Positions 20,264 through 29,910 of a stretch of 29,910 nucleotides of DNA are shown piece after piece; the first letter of the stretch is position 1, and the number at the start of each line of letters is the position of its first letter. A program made the translations under genes and the position numbers. The notes beneath the pieces were generated by a model. The model made no database searches. It was given only the letters and a program-made list of their open reading frames with translations, and had not been told where the DNA came from. Source of the DNA: Blastomyces gilchristii SLH14081 (Eukaryota; Ascomycota; Eurotiomycetes; Onygenales; Ajellomycetaceae); NCBI RefSeq assembly GCF_000003855.2, contig NW_003101654.1, forward strand, positions 157,689 to 187,598. The letters run 5' to 3'.

Positions 20264-23200
20264 TCAAGTAGGGTGCCGTCTTAACCTCCGGCCTTGTGCG
20301 AGCTGGTTCTCGTACTGTATCGACAAGGGAATATTTTCCCCGCCCTCTGTGATCATCCCTAGACCATTCAGCGTGGGGTTCCTCCTACCCATGAGCTTTT
20401 GAGGTAATTTACTATCTCCTATAATAATGCCAGACGTAGCTAGCGGTGATGATGTAATACGTCTCTTCGATGGAGGAGGAATGAGATCTTTACACGCAGT
20501 ATCTCCAGGGGCTTCATCTGGGCATGATCTCAGTGATGACGAAAAATCGGTAGAATGTGAGAAAGAAGCGCTAGAGAGCTGTTTCGCGGCGACGTTTATA
20601 TCGACCTCCCTAAGCCCCGCAGACGAGGATGATGTTGGCTTGACGTTCATATTGGTGGGAGGACTTTTGGATCCTACCTCGTTGCCGCCATCTTGGTATA
20701 CCATGGCCTTAGTGGGCGACTTAATAGGAGAGCATAGCCCAGGAGAAGAAGGCACAGTGGCAGAAGCGTCGGTATTCGTTGAATTTTCATGTTGTTCCTT
20801 GGTTCCCCGCATCCTAGCAATGAGGGAATCATGTGGTTCGGTTCGCGGCAGCGTGGATGGGTAGTCATACTGCGTTTTTTCAGGGGTCTCTCCAGTCTTG
20901 GTATATTCTGTAAGCGACTTGGATTGAATGTTTGATTGCAGCTCCGCAAGGGGTTTCCTAATATCCACGGTGAGATTGTCAATGGGCTCTTGAATTACTT
21001 CATTCTCATCAAGAATTTCATGCCGGAATGTTGTAGCTTGGGTGCCGAACACATCCAGGGTGTTATGAATGTCCTTGTATGATTCACGAATATTACATCC
21101 AAGATTCTCTAAGGTGGAGATCCGTGACTCGTGATGGCTATCATTTTGTGACCTTGCTCTCATGACGAAAGCATCTAAAGCTTGCATTTGTGTAGCAATT
21201 CCTTCCATCTGAGTGTTAACAATCATCTCGGTCTCCCGATGTACCGCTCTCGCTGTTTCCTGGATTTTATTATTTCGGGCACCAAAATTCTGGCATAGGT
21301 CAGTATCGATGTATAGCTGGGTGGTAGGATGTAAATAACGTACCATCCAGTCATCATCGATCCGTTTTTGAACTGTTGACTCCGATGCAAGAGCTTCCGT
21401 GATAACTTTATTCTCTTGCAACTCCCACTCGTCCATGTGCTCGCCGAATTCAACGTCGGCCTCTTTTAGTAAAGCGTGCGAAGCTGCCATATCCGATCGG
21501 ATGTTGTTCACCTTCGTGTCCAGTCGTGCCGACTGTGTTTTACCTGACTTATCCAAGAGCATTTTTATACCCGATAACAGGGTGGCGCGCTCTGTTTCAG
21601 CAGCGGTTCGCTCTTCATCAAGAGTGGTCTGCAGCTTCAACATCGCGTCTTCGCTCGCTCTGGCTGCTTGGGTGTTCGCTTCATGCACCAGTTTTCGAAG
21701 CCTGTGAATATCATCCTTTTGCGAATGGAGGCTACTGACAAGTGTATCAATGACAGACTTAAATTCCTCGCCTAGGGATATGTACGAGGAATGGAGCTAT
21801 AGCTATTAGCAAAATGCATAATCGATGAGATATATGCGACTTACTTGGCGATGAAATTGCCCAAGCTCATTTATTACTTCACCGGATATCCTTTCTGCTG
21901 CGGTAGAAAGTCCACTCAATCCCTCGCCAACTCTCTGTTTGACGTCTTCACGCAAAATTTTAATTTCTTCAAGGACTTCATTCATTTCATCTCGACATTC
22001 AGTTGTATGCGCCTTGGTGGCCGTTTCTACGTTCTCGAACGAAGTTTCTGACTGAGAAATAAGAGAATGACCAGCCTTGACTCGCTCTAACTCCTGGGCG
22101 ACAAAATCTTCCATCCTAATAGTCAAATCTTCAAGTAATTTAGATTGTTTGTATTGGAATGTCGCTATTCGCTCGTCCACCACTTTCGACATATCCAATA
22201 CTTCCGAGGTAGATGATTGCCATATTTTCCTATTCAATGTGTGCAGATCCGACCGTCGTCGAAGCTTCAAGTGGAGGCAGTCAACATCGGAAACAGACTT
22301 CCCCAGAGTCGATATCAAACGGGTTCCAATGTTATATAGGCTTTCCTCGGTTTCCTCGTGAGCTTTTCGTAGCATGGATTCTTCCTCCAAGCTCCTCTTC
22401 GTATTATTAAGCACAATGTCCGTTTTCTCCAGTAAATCTTCCGTTTGGTCCAGTAAAAGTTTGGTGGAATCATTATCCTTCTTCAGGTCATTAAAATTGC
22501 TAGTTAAAGTAAAGAGCTCTTGAACTTTATTCTTGAGGTTGGCTTCCATTGTTTCGATCTTTGCTCTTTGCTCCTCTGTAAGGATGCGACGAGACTCGCT
22601 TTCGATAGTCATTTCCTCGTATGCTGCGGACGAAAGGTAGACACCGTTTCTTTGCCGTGTCGCTATCAGCTCGGTCTTCAATTTCTCAATCTCTGTCGTA
22701 AATTCTCGAAGCATAGTTTTCTTGGATATAGTGGAGTTGATCTGGGGCTTGTTGCGAATATTCTTCGCGCGGAAAGCATAATCTAATGTTGAAATGGTTT
22801 CCTCCAGATTGCTCCTTGCGGGTGATACCGTGGCTATAATACACGTTTTCGTACGGCCACCCAGAGAATCTTGAAGCAGTCTGGTAAGTTTGGATTCCCT
22901 ATGACGCGTCAGTGGGAACCACTGTGTATACTAAATGGAAACTAACCTGTAGGGTATATGAGGACCTCCATCTACCAGAGCATTAATTACCCTTCCTAGA
23001 GTGAGCAAGCTCTTGTTGATTAACCCCGCCTCGGTGGCTCTCTTATTCTCCGCGCCACTACGTTGGATATTCTCGCTGCCAGCCAAGTCCACTAGGTTAA
23101 GTTTCCCACTGCTTATATATTCTTCGCCCTTTTCGGTCTTTCTTTTGACAAACACAGTGATCGTGAACACTGTGTGGCTTCGAGAACTCAAATCATTGCA

Positions 23201-24121
23201 TTTTGTAGCTGCTACTTGTCGTTTGTAGCTGCCCTCTTGAAGCAACTTGATACCAGCAGAAGCAGAGTGAATGTAAGTTTCACCCAGGCCCTGTACCATA
23301 GTACCGTGATTGCCTTTTTTTGCCCCATCCTCGTATATTTTCAGCTTTGTACCGTCCTCTGAGGAAAGAAGATCTCGTAGTTCCTCGTTGTACAACTCGA
23401 TAAATGAGCATTTGACAGAATGTTCCATATCCTCAAGTTTTTTAAAGAGGGAATAGAGTACCCGCGGGATGATGCCAGCTGCATCTGATAACAAACCAAG
23501 CGTGTCATCCATATCACCAGACATCGTATAGGTTTTTCCAGTTCCGGTTTGGCCATATGCAAATATAGTACAATTGAATCCTGAGAGCATCTAGAAAGGT
23601 GTCTAGTTAACGAGGAGCTTGGATTTTAGTGCTAGAAGCGCACAGACAAGAGGAAACTGTACCTCATTCAAAATTGGGGCCACAACATCCTCATAAATTA
23701 TTGATTGATCCGCAGCAGGAGAAAACACCTTGTCGAAGTGGTACTCTTTGTTTCCCATCGCATTTGGCCCCATGGACAGCTCTAGATTTGTCCCCTTGAC
23801 TCCTTGGGTTGACACAACCATGCCGCTGTTTTCCTTGATTTCTCGATCATTCCTACCGCGACACCGTACAACAACATGAATGTTTGTGCGCTGGACGGGT
23901 TGAGGCTCAAACTCTCTTTCCTTCCGCTTCAGCCCTGTAGTTGGGTGTACGCTGGGTGATCGAATCGAACGAGTGGTATTTGTATTGGAAGGCCTGAGTG
24001 CAGTGGCTGGGGAATCTGCTCGCTCGCTAAGAATAGAGGCCCTCGTAGTTCTCTGAGGGGGCCGTATCATGCCGCTTCGCAAGCTGCGCGCAGGGGCCTG
24101 GGAGCGTGTTGCTCCGACCAT
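20264..24121 (-). CDS. bimC: Kinesin-5 (BimC/Cut7/Eg5) mitotic motor, four exons
   Basis: Plus-end-directed tetrameric kinesin that slides antiparallel microtubules to build the bipolar spindle. Exons: 24,121-23,663; 23,590-22,947; 22,898-21,845; 21,796-20,264. Introns of 72, 48 and 48 bp have GT..AG ends, and CTGAC- and CTAAT-like branch sites are visible in the second and third. Joined length is 3,690 nt, 1,229 aa. A Ser/Arg/Pro-rich extension (1-79) precedes the motor (about 80-412): P-loop GQTGTGKT 166-173, switch I NDLSSRSH 285-292, switch [10 protein letters not shown] 319-326, then neck I-R-N-K-P-Q-I-N. A long coiled-coil stalk follows. The tail holds a BimC box (T-G-E-T-P to P-H-D-S-L, about 1020-1045) with a CDK-type Thr-Pro at 1023, then further Ser-Pro sites. 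The third intron is placed at acceptor CTATAG (21,797) because the downstream TAG at 21,776 would break the frame. Intact, with normal composition. Family assignment is certain; exact splice sites are inferred. Confidence 0.95.
20819..20896 (-). other. BimC box coding segment
   Basis: Encodes the kinesin-5 tail signature T-G-x-T-P-x-K-x-x-Y-x-Y-P-S-T-L-x-R-T-E-P. In other eukaryotes the Thr before Pro (here residue 1023, codon 20,885-20,887) is phosphorylated by CDK1 to load the motor on the spindle. Its presence supports kinesin-5 rather than another kinesin class. Confidence 0.85.
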
Positions 24122-24382
24122 GTTGGAGAAATAATCAGGGCTCGGGAATGTATCGATTAAAAGCCAGGAAAAAATGGCGGGTCTGCAAGACCGGATAATA
24201 CCAGCACATAGAATGAGCGCCTATATAAATGTTCGATGAAATAAATGATAGTGGAGCAGGAAACGGTCGGGTTGTTTGCCAGAGAGGGCTTCGCTTCCCA
24301 ATGGGGAAAAAGGTAAACAAACCGCTTTTTCTCTGCTTAGTCATGCACGACGCGAGTGGAGGAGATATTGTTGGCGTGTATA
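24122..24382 (-). promoter_or_regulatory. Kinesin-5 upstream region
   Basis: About 260 bp between the start codon and the terminal inverted repeat of the neighbouring element. A TATA-like TTTATATAGG occurs on the minus strand at 24,221-24,230, about 100 nt before the ATG. That this is the promoter is inferred from position only. Confidence 0.3.
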
Positions 24383-24425
24383 CAGAAAACTTGACCTCGC
24401 TAAGTGCGCCACTTGACCTTGTTAC
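24383..24425 (+). repeat. Left terminal inverted repeat
   Basis: Reads CAGAAAACTTGACCTCGC, then a GTGCGCCAC palindromic core and ACTTGACCTTGTTA. It pairs with 25,804-25,846 and retains CpG sites. A further GACCTCGCACAATACAG at about 24,439-24,456 resembles GACCTCGCTCAATACAC inside the right end. Confidence 0.75.
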
Positions 24426-24639
24426 ATAATCATGACCCCGACCTCGCACAATACAGTAATAATCAGTTGATAATTGACTTTCAATCTTTCAATTCACTCA
24501 TTCATTCAGCTCATCAATCAATCAAAGCATGTATAGCTGATTCATAATTAATTAAATAAACAGATAAATTCATATAGAATATAAAGAGATATTTTACAGA
24601 ATTTTAAAATATATCAAGATAAAAATATTTAATAATTAA

Positions 24640-25185
24640 TTTTAAATTGATTTTGAATTGATTCTGAATTGATTCTGAATTAATTATAGTAATAAAAATA
24701 GATTTAATCTGTATATTTAAGTAATTAATAATTGATTGAAAATCAGTTGATAATTAATTCAGTATTATTATTAAATTCAAGAATAATTTCAGTATTAAAT
24801 TAATTTTGAATTGATTTTAAATTGATTCTGAATTAATTATTAATTAATTATAGTAATAAAATAAATTCAATCTGTATATTTAAGTAATTATCAATTAATT
24901 GAAAATCAGTTGATAATTAATTCAGTGTTATTATTAAATTCAAGAAAAATTTCAGTATTAAATTAATTTTAAATTGATTTTAAATTGATTCTGAATTAAT
25001 TATTAATTAATTATAGAAATAAAACAAATTTAATCTGTATATTTAAGTAATTAATAATTGATTGAAAATCAGTTGATAATCAATTCAGTGTAAATTATAT
25101 AAATACTTACTTTATTATTAAAATCAAGAATAATTTCAGTATTAAATTAATTTTAAATTGATTTTGAATTGATTGTAGAATTGAT
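24640..25185. repeat. 163-bp tandem repeat, about 3.3 copies
   Basis: The marker AATCAGTTGATAAT recurs at 24,741, 24,904 and 25,067, exactly 163 bp apart, with the surrounding units collinear (TTAAATTGATT.. blocks, then AATCTGTATATTTAAG). Differences between units are few. The units are themselves built from short TTGATTCTGAATTGATT-like subrepeats. A further isolated marker at 24,461 lies out of phase. Confidence 0.85.
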
Positions 25186-25803
25186 GGTAAATAATTAAGA
25201 AAGAAAGAGTGATTTCAAATTACAAGAAAATAGACTGATTACTGAGATTATAAATTTCATATTTAATCTTATTTAATCTGATCTTATACATTTCTTGATA
25301 TGAATTTCACTGAGACTAGTTATTAAAAAAACATATAAAGTAACTATATATAAGATTTTAAAATGAAATCATGATATGAAAAAAATAAGAAAGTAATCTC
25401 ATTTAATCTTATTTAGTCTTATTCTTAATATAAAGTGACTATTTTTAGACATTTTAAGATTTTTTTTAGACTATTTTTAATTTTTTAAAAAGTAATGCTT
25501 TTTAGTAACACTTAAATAAGATTTAAAGTCATTTAAAGCAATAAAAATAATTTAAATTGAGAAGTGAAAATCATGATCTCATTTGAAAAATGTGATAAGA
25601 GTAGATAGTAAGTCTCACTGAGACAGTATAAGACTACTATTAAATGTTAAAACTATGTAATGAGATCAGTTAAATTGATAATAAGACTATTAAAAAATCA
25701 TCTGATTCTGGTTTCAGACATGGTCACACGGTCAGTCTACAAGAAAAGGTGTATTGAGCGAGGTCAGATAGTGGCACAGGCCACATTTGCAAGGTCAGCT
25801 TAC

Positions 25804-25846
25804 ATAACAAGGTCAAGTGGCGCACTTAGCAAGGTCAAGTTTTCTG
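25804..25846 (-). repeat. Right terminal inverted repeat
   Basis: Inverted copy of 24,383-24,425 with a single C/T difference in the first 42 bases. Inward copies of the AAGGTCA/GAGGTCA motif occur at about 25,790 and 25,762, and GGTCA again near 25,722 and 25,730. Confidence 0.75.
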
Positions 25847-25872
25847 CTTCCTGATTGTTGGCCGGATGCCAT

Positions 25873-25984
25873 AGATACGGGAAGAACGTACGTAGGGTTA
25901 ATTTACGGTGATTACACCGTGAATCTACCATTCCACCCGTGTCACGTGTCGCTGATTGTAACACATGTTTCACCATTATATTGT
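25873..25984 (-). repeat. 106-bp repeat partner (inverted copy of 18,231-18,336)
   Basis: Better preserved copy with several CpG sites. It contains the perfect palindrome ACGGTGATTACACCGT at 25,905-25,920 and a CACGTG. It sits between the TIR element and the Gyp1-R LTR, so the two copies bracket the gene island in opposite orientation. Confidence 0.75.
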
Positions 25985-26047
25985 GAAAGGTGTAAAGCTT
26001 GCTTGATTGAAAAGGTTGCTATCTAGCTTGTGAGAAGTTATATGATA

Positions 26048-26214
26048 TGTGGTTCAGAAGAACATACAACTGCTGAATAATAACGCGGCTGCTTGTGAAC
26101 TTGCTTACAAATGTAAAGAGGTCATAGCAGCCATCAATTAATTTAGCATACAGTATATAAGAAGCCAGTGTACATCTGTAATTATACACTGACTTAAGCA
26201 ACCTTTGAATCACA
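26048..26214 (+). repeat. Gyp1-R 5' LTR
   Basis: 167 bp, TGTGGTTCAG to GAATCACA. It carries TATATAAGAAGC as a likely promoter core and keeps a CpG (AACGCGGC) lost in the copy at 11,489-11,656. Confidence 0.8.
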
Positions 26215-26639
26215 TCTGATAGCATGTTTAAAAACTGATGAGAAGTGCAGGCTTCTTCAGAGTATAATAATTTCATCTATAAAGTAATTCATAGTTATCA
26301 TATCAGTATAATTCTAAAAACATCTCAAAAGATAGCATACAGAGAGTGATAAGTGAAAGAGTATTTAATTAACACTGCTTCACTTATTAAGAGAAAACTT
26401 CACATTCAGGTGAATATCACATATTGTATACAAATAAATAAAGTGTGAGAAAGAGAATATAAGTGATAAATCAGATTTAAAGAAGACTACTCTCTATTTA
26501 GAAGAATAAAAGAGTGAATAATTATCACTGAAGTTATATAATAATAATAGAAATTATATAATAATATAATAATATAATAATATAGTGATATAATAATAGA
26601 TATTATATAATTAATAAGAAATCACTGAAATAAATATCT

Positions 26640-27835
26640 TCTCTAATTAATATAAATAATACTTTTCTCTACTATCTGAACTAAAAGATATGCAGAATCT
26701 CTTAGAGAGTTTACTTAAAGCAGTAAGAAAAGCAGCTGAGATTATTAAACTGAAATTGAAGCTTTATGTATATACAAGAATTCTAAATAAAATTGAGGCC
26801 TTGTATACACAGTGACAGACTGAGATAGAAGTTAAATAATAATTAATATTCACTGCAGATCAAGTATTCACTATAAAGAGCTTTATTAATACAATTATCA
26901 TTATTAATAAGAATAGAGAAAACCAGGTCTTAGATCTGTAGTAGAAGATTGAATATTTACAGATAACTATACTGAATCTGAAGATTTTATCATGATTATT
27001 TATAATCTCTTCAGAAGTATACACATCATCAGAGACTGCTGCACAGAATAAGAATTTAAATATAAAATACATCAAATCAGAAGATCTGTTAGAGTTATTA
27101 AGCTTTAATAATAATTACAAAAATGATGCTATAATCAGCTGACTAAGTCAGATGTAATTATATTATCAGATTGAATACAAACTTACAGACAGATAGTTAA
27201 CAGAATTTTAATAAGTCTTAAGATCTATTATATTTCTACATGAAAAAGTAAAGTTATTATAAATAACTGATAAAAAGATGAATCTCATAGACTTGAAATA
27301 ATATTCATTTTCATGAATATGAAATGAGTTTTTCAAATGAATCTTACACAACTTTAAGAAAGTAAATATATAAGATAAACATTATAAATACTTTACTGAG
27401 TATAGATAAGTGAGTAATCTTATATTATACTTCACACACTTCAGTTTACACTATCTCACATTGAATGAAGAGCTTTCAATATCTTTCTATTTATAGATCT
27501 TTATTCATAATCTTATATCTGAGTTGAGAGTGAAGTGAAAATACTTAATCTTACAGTCAGACATAGTGAAGAAAGTATATAATATTCTTATTATACAGAA
27601 ATAAGTAAGTCAACTGTAATAGAAAATACTGTAATTAAGTATATCTTAACAGAGAATAGATAATCAGATTTTTACAATATAAGTTATATATCTGAATATA
27701 ATGAATCTAGATTTAAATATTATTACTAAAGTATTAAATTCTCTGAAAAAGAAATTCTCTGAGTGAAAATCTTAATATTATAAGTATTAAGCTTGCTTTA
27801 ACTGTGAATGTTAAAATCATAATACAAAGAATTAC
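26640..27835 (+). pseudogene. Gyp1-R gag with CCHC zinc knuckle (broken)
   Basis: Helical, charged frames from about 26,690 (L-L-E-S-L-L-K-A-V-R-K-A-A-E) fit a capsid-type protein. The nucleocapsid knuckle is at 27,794-27,835: C-F-N-C-E-C-stop-N-H-N-T-K-N-Y. CX2CX4H is intact, the last Cys is changed to Tyr and one residue is a stop. Confidence 0.65.
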
Positions 27836-28099
27836 ACACAGTATACACAGTTAAGAGAAGTAAGAGAGTTAAAAAACTAGCAGAATCAGTGAGCTTAAAG
27901 ACACTCACTGATATTCTATGAAAAGTCTTTAAAGTGAAAGAGATATCTGTGTTAGATGACTCTCTAAATTCTATAAATACTAAGAGAAAGCAGGCTTCTG
28001 AATAAGATGTAGATGAGAAGGAAGTGAATACTCATCTTAATATCTTAAAACTTAAAATATTAATGTATAAGAGACACTTGAGTAAGAATTAAGAGAGGA

Positions 28100-29837
28100 C
28101 TGCAAAAGTGTTAGCAGACACAGAAGTATTTATATAATATATTAATAATCATATAATTTGAAGACTGAAAGAGATTCACTGAGTGAAGAATCTCTGATAT
28201 ATAAGATTATCTGATAATTAATATTTAATATCATCTGTAAGAGTAAGAGTTCTCTTGTACTTTGAAGAATGATCTTGCTATATTTGAGTGTAAGAGCTGC
28301 AGAATATGAAATATAATCTTATTCTCAGACTTAATTGATTTCAAAGGTTCAATCTGCAGATTCAATGATACACATGTCATATACAGTTGACTGATAGAAA
28401 GAAAACAGTTTATATAATTCTATTAACTGATATAAGAAGAATATTTCATATTTCTGATATAGAAGAGTTAAATCTGCTTATACACTAGTAAGTAAACAGA
28501 ATGATTTATAAGATCTCATCTGAAAGTATTCTGTATGTTATACAGAATCTGAAAGCAGAGAAAATCAAGATAAAGAATATATGAGAGAATAAGCATATGA
28601 AGAAGCTTCTGAAGAAGTATGAGAAGATCTTCTGAACAGATCTTTTATCAGAATTACTGCTGAAACAAGAATTTATACATGAGATTGACATAGAGAATAT
28701 GAAATCAGTCAATCAGAATATGTACTCTCTATTACAAACATATCTTGAAGAATAGAAGTGTCAGATCACAGACCTTCTAGAATATAATCTTATATAATTC
28801 TCATCAAGTGTGTGAGGCTTTTCAGTTCTATTTATAAAAAAGATGAATGAGAAGTAACAGATATGTATCAATTATCAAGCACTTAATAAGCTTATAATGA
28901 AGAATAAATATTCACTGTCATGAATTCAATAACAGTTGAATACAGTTAAAAATGCCTGATATCTATCAAAGATTGATCTTCTCTCAGAATACTGACACAT
29001 TCATGTAAATGAACTATCAGTCTCATAAACTGTGTTTAATATATAATGAGAGAAGTTTGAATTCCTGATAATATTATTTAATCTGACAAATGCATTCATT
29101 ATCTTTTAAATGATGATGAATACAATTCTTCATAAACAGAATGAAATCTCATATCTTGTATATCTCAATAATATTCTAGTCTTTTCAAACTCATATAATA
29201 AATATCTGAAGTATCTTGATAAAGTGCTTATAACTCTGACAGAGTATAAGCTCTATATTAAATTAACAAAGTATGTGTTTGAAACAGAAGAGTTGAAGTT
29301 TGTAGAATATGTAGTAAGTGATGACTGTATATATCTCATTCTGAAGAAATTGAATGTCATAGTGAATTGACTGTAGCTGAGAAATGTATACTATGTATAA
29401 CAGTTTCTTGAGTTGATCCCATATTACTGCAGATTCATTAAGAATTTCATATAAACATCTACATCACTCTCAGATCTCTTAAGAGAAACAGATATAAATC
29501 TGTGAAAGAAGAAATTTCATTCAATTATCTGAAATATCATGTGTGAAGAGGCTTTTCTCACACTGAGAGAATGTATAATAACATTCTCAGTGCTTATTCA
29601 ATCAGATCATGATAAACCTTTTCTACATTGAGATAAACATATCTGAATAAGCTATCAGAGACACTCTTCTACAGATGAGTAAAGACAGCCAGCTGTATCT
29701 GATGATATACAATAATAGGAAACTATCAGATGCTGAGCTCAATTACTCAGTACATGAAAAGAAATTGCTAGTAATCAAGCACACACTGATATTATAAGAT
29801 AGATATATTAACAACAGATATATAACAATGATGATCA
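28100..29837 (+). pseudogene. Gyp1-R pol: protease, RT, RNase H start (broken)
   Basis: Protease active site at 28,117-28,125 reads D-T-E instead of D-T-G (in K-V-L-A-D-T). The RT from about 28,790 shows F-S-V-L-F-I-K-K, C-I-N-Y-Q-A-L-N-K-L (family CVDYRALN), L-S-K-I-D-L and the catalytic box at 29,161-29,172, where Y-L-D-D is now Y-L-N-N. The open 86-codon piece 29,110-29,370 (alternative start) is this part of RT. RNase H continues to 29,837. Confidence 0.82.
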
Positions 29838-29910
29838 TGTGGGGGGGGGGTGCCGATCAATTCTATAAGACTATTCTGTTACACTTCATAGATTCTCCGC
29901 TGCATTCTCG
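29838..29910 (+). mobile_element. Start of a Gyp2 LTR inserted in Gyp1-R
   Basis: From 29,851 the sequence (GATCAATT, then GACTATTCTGTTACA) matches the start of the Gyp2 LTR in element sense, here in plus orientation. The first bases TGT fit the LTR end, but the next ten are all G where the Gyp2 LTR has GGCGGGCTAC. Runs off the window. The five bases before it, GATCA, would be the predicted target duplication on the far side. Confidence 0.75.

Larger units (their letters stand above)
24383..25846. mobile_element. Candidate non-autonomous DNA transposon with TIRs
   Basis: The outer about 42 bp are inverted repeats with one mismatch (CAGAAAACTTGACC at 24,383 and its complement ending at 25,846). 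Further GACCTCGC/GACCTTGC copies continue inward on both sides, like subterminal transposase binding sites. The interior (24,450-25,700) is AT-rich and non-coding and contains a 163-bp tandem repeat. No clear target duplication is present (left flank ends GTATA, right flank starts CTTCC), so the exact ends or the whole interpretation may be wrong. The element starts about 260 bp upstream of the kinesin start codon. Confidence 0.55.
26048..29837 (+). mobile_element. Ty3/Gypsy element Gyp1-R, interrupted at its RNase H
   Basis: Plus-strand element of the same family as Gyp1-L. It begins with a 167-bp LTR (26,048-26,214), followed by gag, a CCHC knuckle, protease, RT and the first part of RNase H. 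It is broken at 29,838 by the start of a Gyp2-type LTR. The section 29,250-29,837 is collinear with 815-1400 but visibly less mutated. The sequence after the LTR (TCTGATAGCATG..) does not show a primer binding site I can name. Coding potential is destroyed by many stops. Confidence 0.85.

Noticed and set aside
21776..21844. Kinesin third intron ending at the downstream TAG (21,776)
   Set aside because: That acceptor shifts the frame into a sequence unlike kinesin-5; the CTATAG acceptor at 21,797 keeps phase and restores a continuous stalk.
20427..22786. Plus-strand open frames of 65-145 codons opposite the kinesin gene
   Set aside because: They are antisense to kinesin exons that have clear protein homology and show no independent features.
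24640..25185. CRISPR-like array
   Set aside because: The units are contiguous 163-bp tandem repeats without unique spacers, in a eukaryotic AT-rich element.
11489..26214. The two Gyp1 LTRs as a single 14.7-kb element
   Set aside because: The sequence between them includes host genes, a LINE and a gap, and the flanks (GACAT and TCTGA) are not a target duplication; they are better explained as the ends of two different Gyp1 copies.

Overview
The window looks like a piece of an ascomycete (Pezizomycotina-type) fungal genome with two compartments. A gene island of normal base composition (about 18.4-24.4 kb) holds two intact genes with short GT..AG introns. It sits in very AT-rich DNA made almost entirely of mutated transposable elements. 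The class of fungus cannot be fixed from sequence alone. The AT-rich DNA has almost no CpG, many in-frame TGA/TAA stops and Asp-to-Asn changes at catalytic positions. This is the look of repeat-directed C-to-T hypermutation (RIP or a RIP-like process).

Left block (1-11,656): a plus-strand Ty3/Gypsy element, here called Gyp1-L, carries RT end, RNase H, integrase core and integrase C-terminal region. It has been opened twice. A 370-bp tRNA-derived SINE (2611-2980) sits between perfect 14-bp target duplications. A complete 5.9-kb minus-strand Gypsy element (Gyp2, 3952-9833) has about 355-bp LTRs and a perfect 5-bp target duplication AAGTA. A 168-bp LTR at 11,489-11,656 probably closes Gyp1-L.

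Middle block (11,657-18,336): AT- and pyrimidine-rich DNA with microsatellites, then a 310-bp GC-normal patch that runs into a 100-N assembly gap (14,391-14,490). After this comes a mutated Tad-like LINE on the plus strand (RT, RNase H, Cys-rich C terminus) ending in a (TAA)n tail at about 18,154. A 106-bp repeat follows at 18,231-18,336.

Gene island: a 319-aa protein of unknown function (18,568-19,527, +) is convergent with a kinesin-5 (BimC/Cut7/Eg5) gene (20,264-24,121, -). The kinesin has four exons, predicts 1,229 aa and has an intact BimC box. The two genes share a 736-bp intergenic region.

Right block (24,383-29,910): a 1.46-kb candidate non-autonomous DNA transposon has about 42-bp terminal inverted repeats, GACCTYGC-type subterminal motifs and a 163-bp tandem repeat. 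The inverted partner of the 106-bp repeat lies just beyond it. A second copy of the first Gypsy family (Gyp1-R, from its LTR at 26,048) runs through gag, protease and RT into RNase H, where it is cut at 29,838 by the start of another Gyp2 LTR.

The most interesting signals are the SINE with its complete insertion hallmarks, its 3' end resembling that of the LINE in the same window, and a mutation pattern between repeat copies centred on CpG (TG in one copy against CA in the other) rather than the classic CpA-to-TpA RIP.
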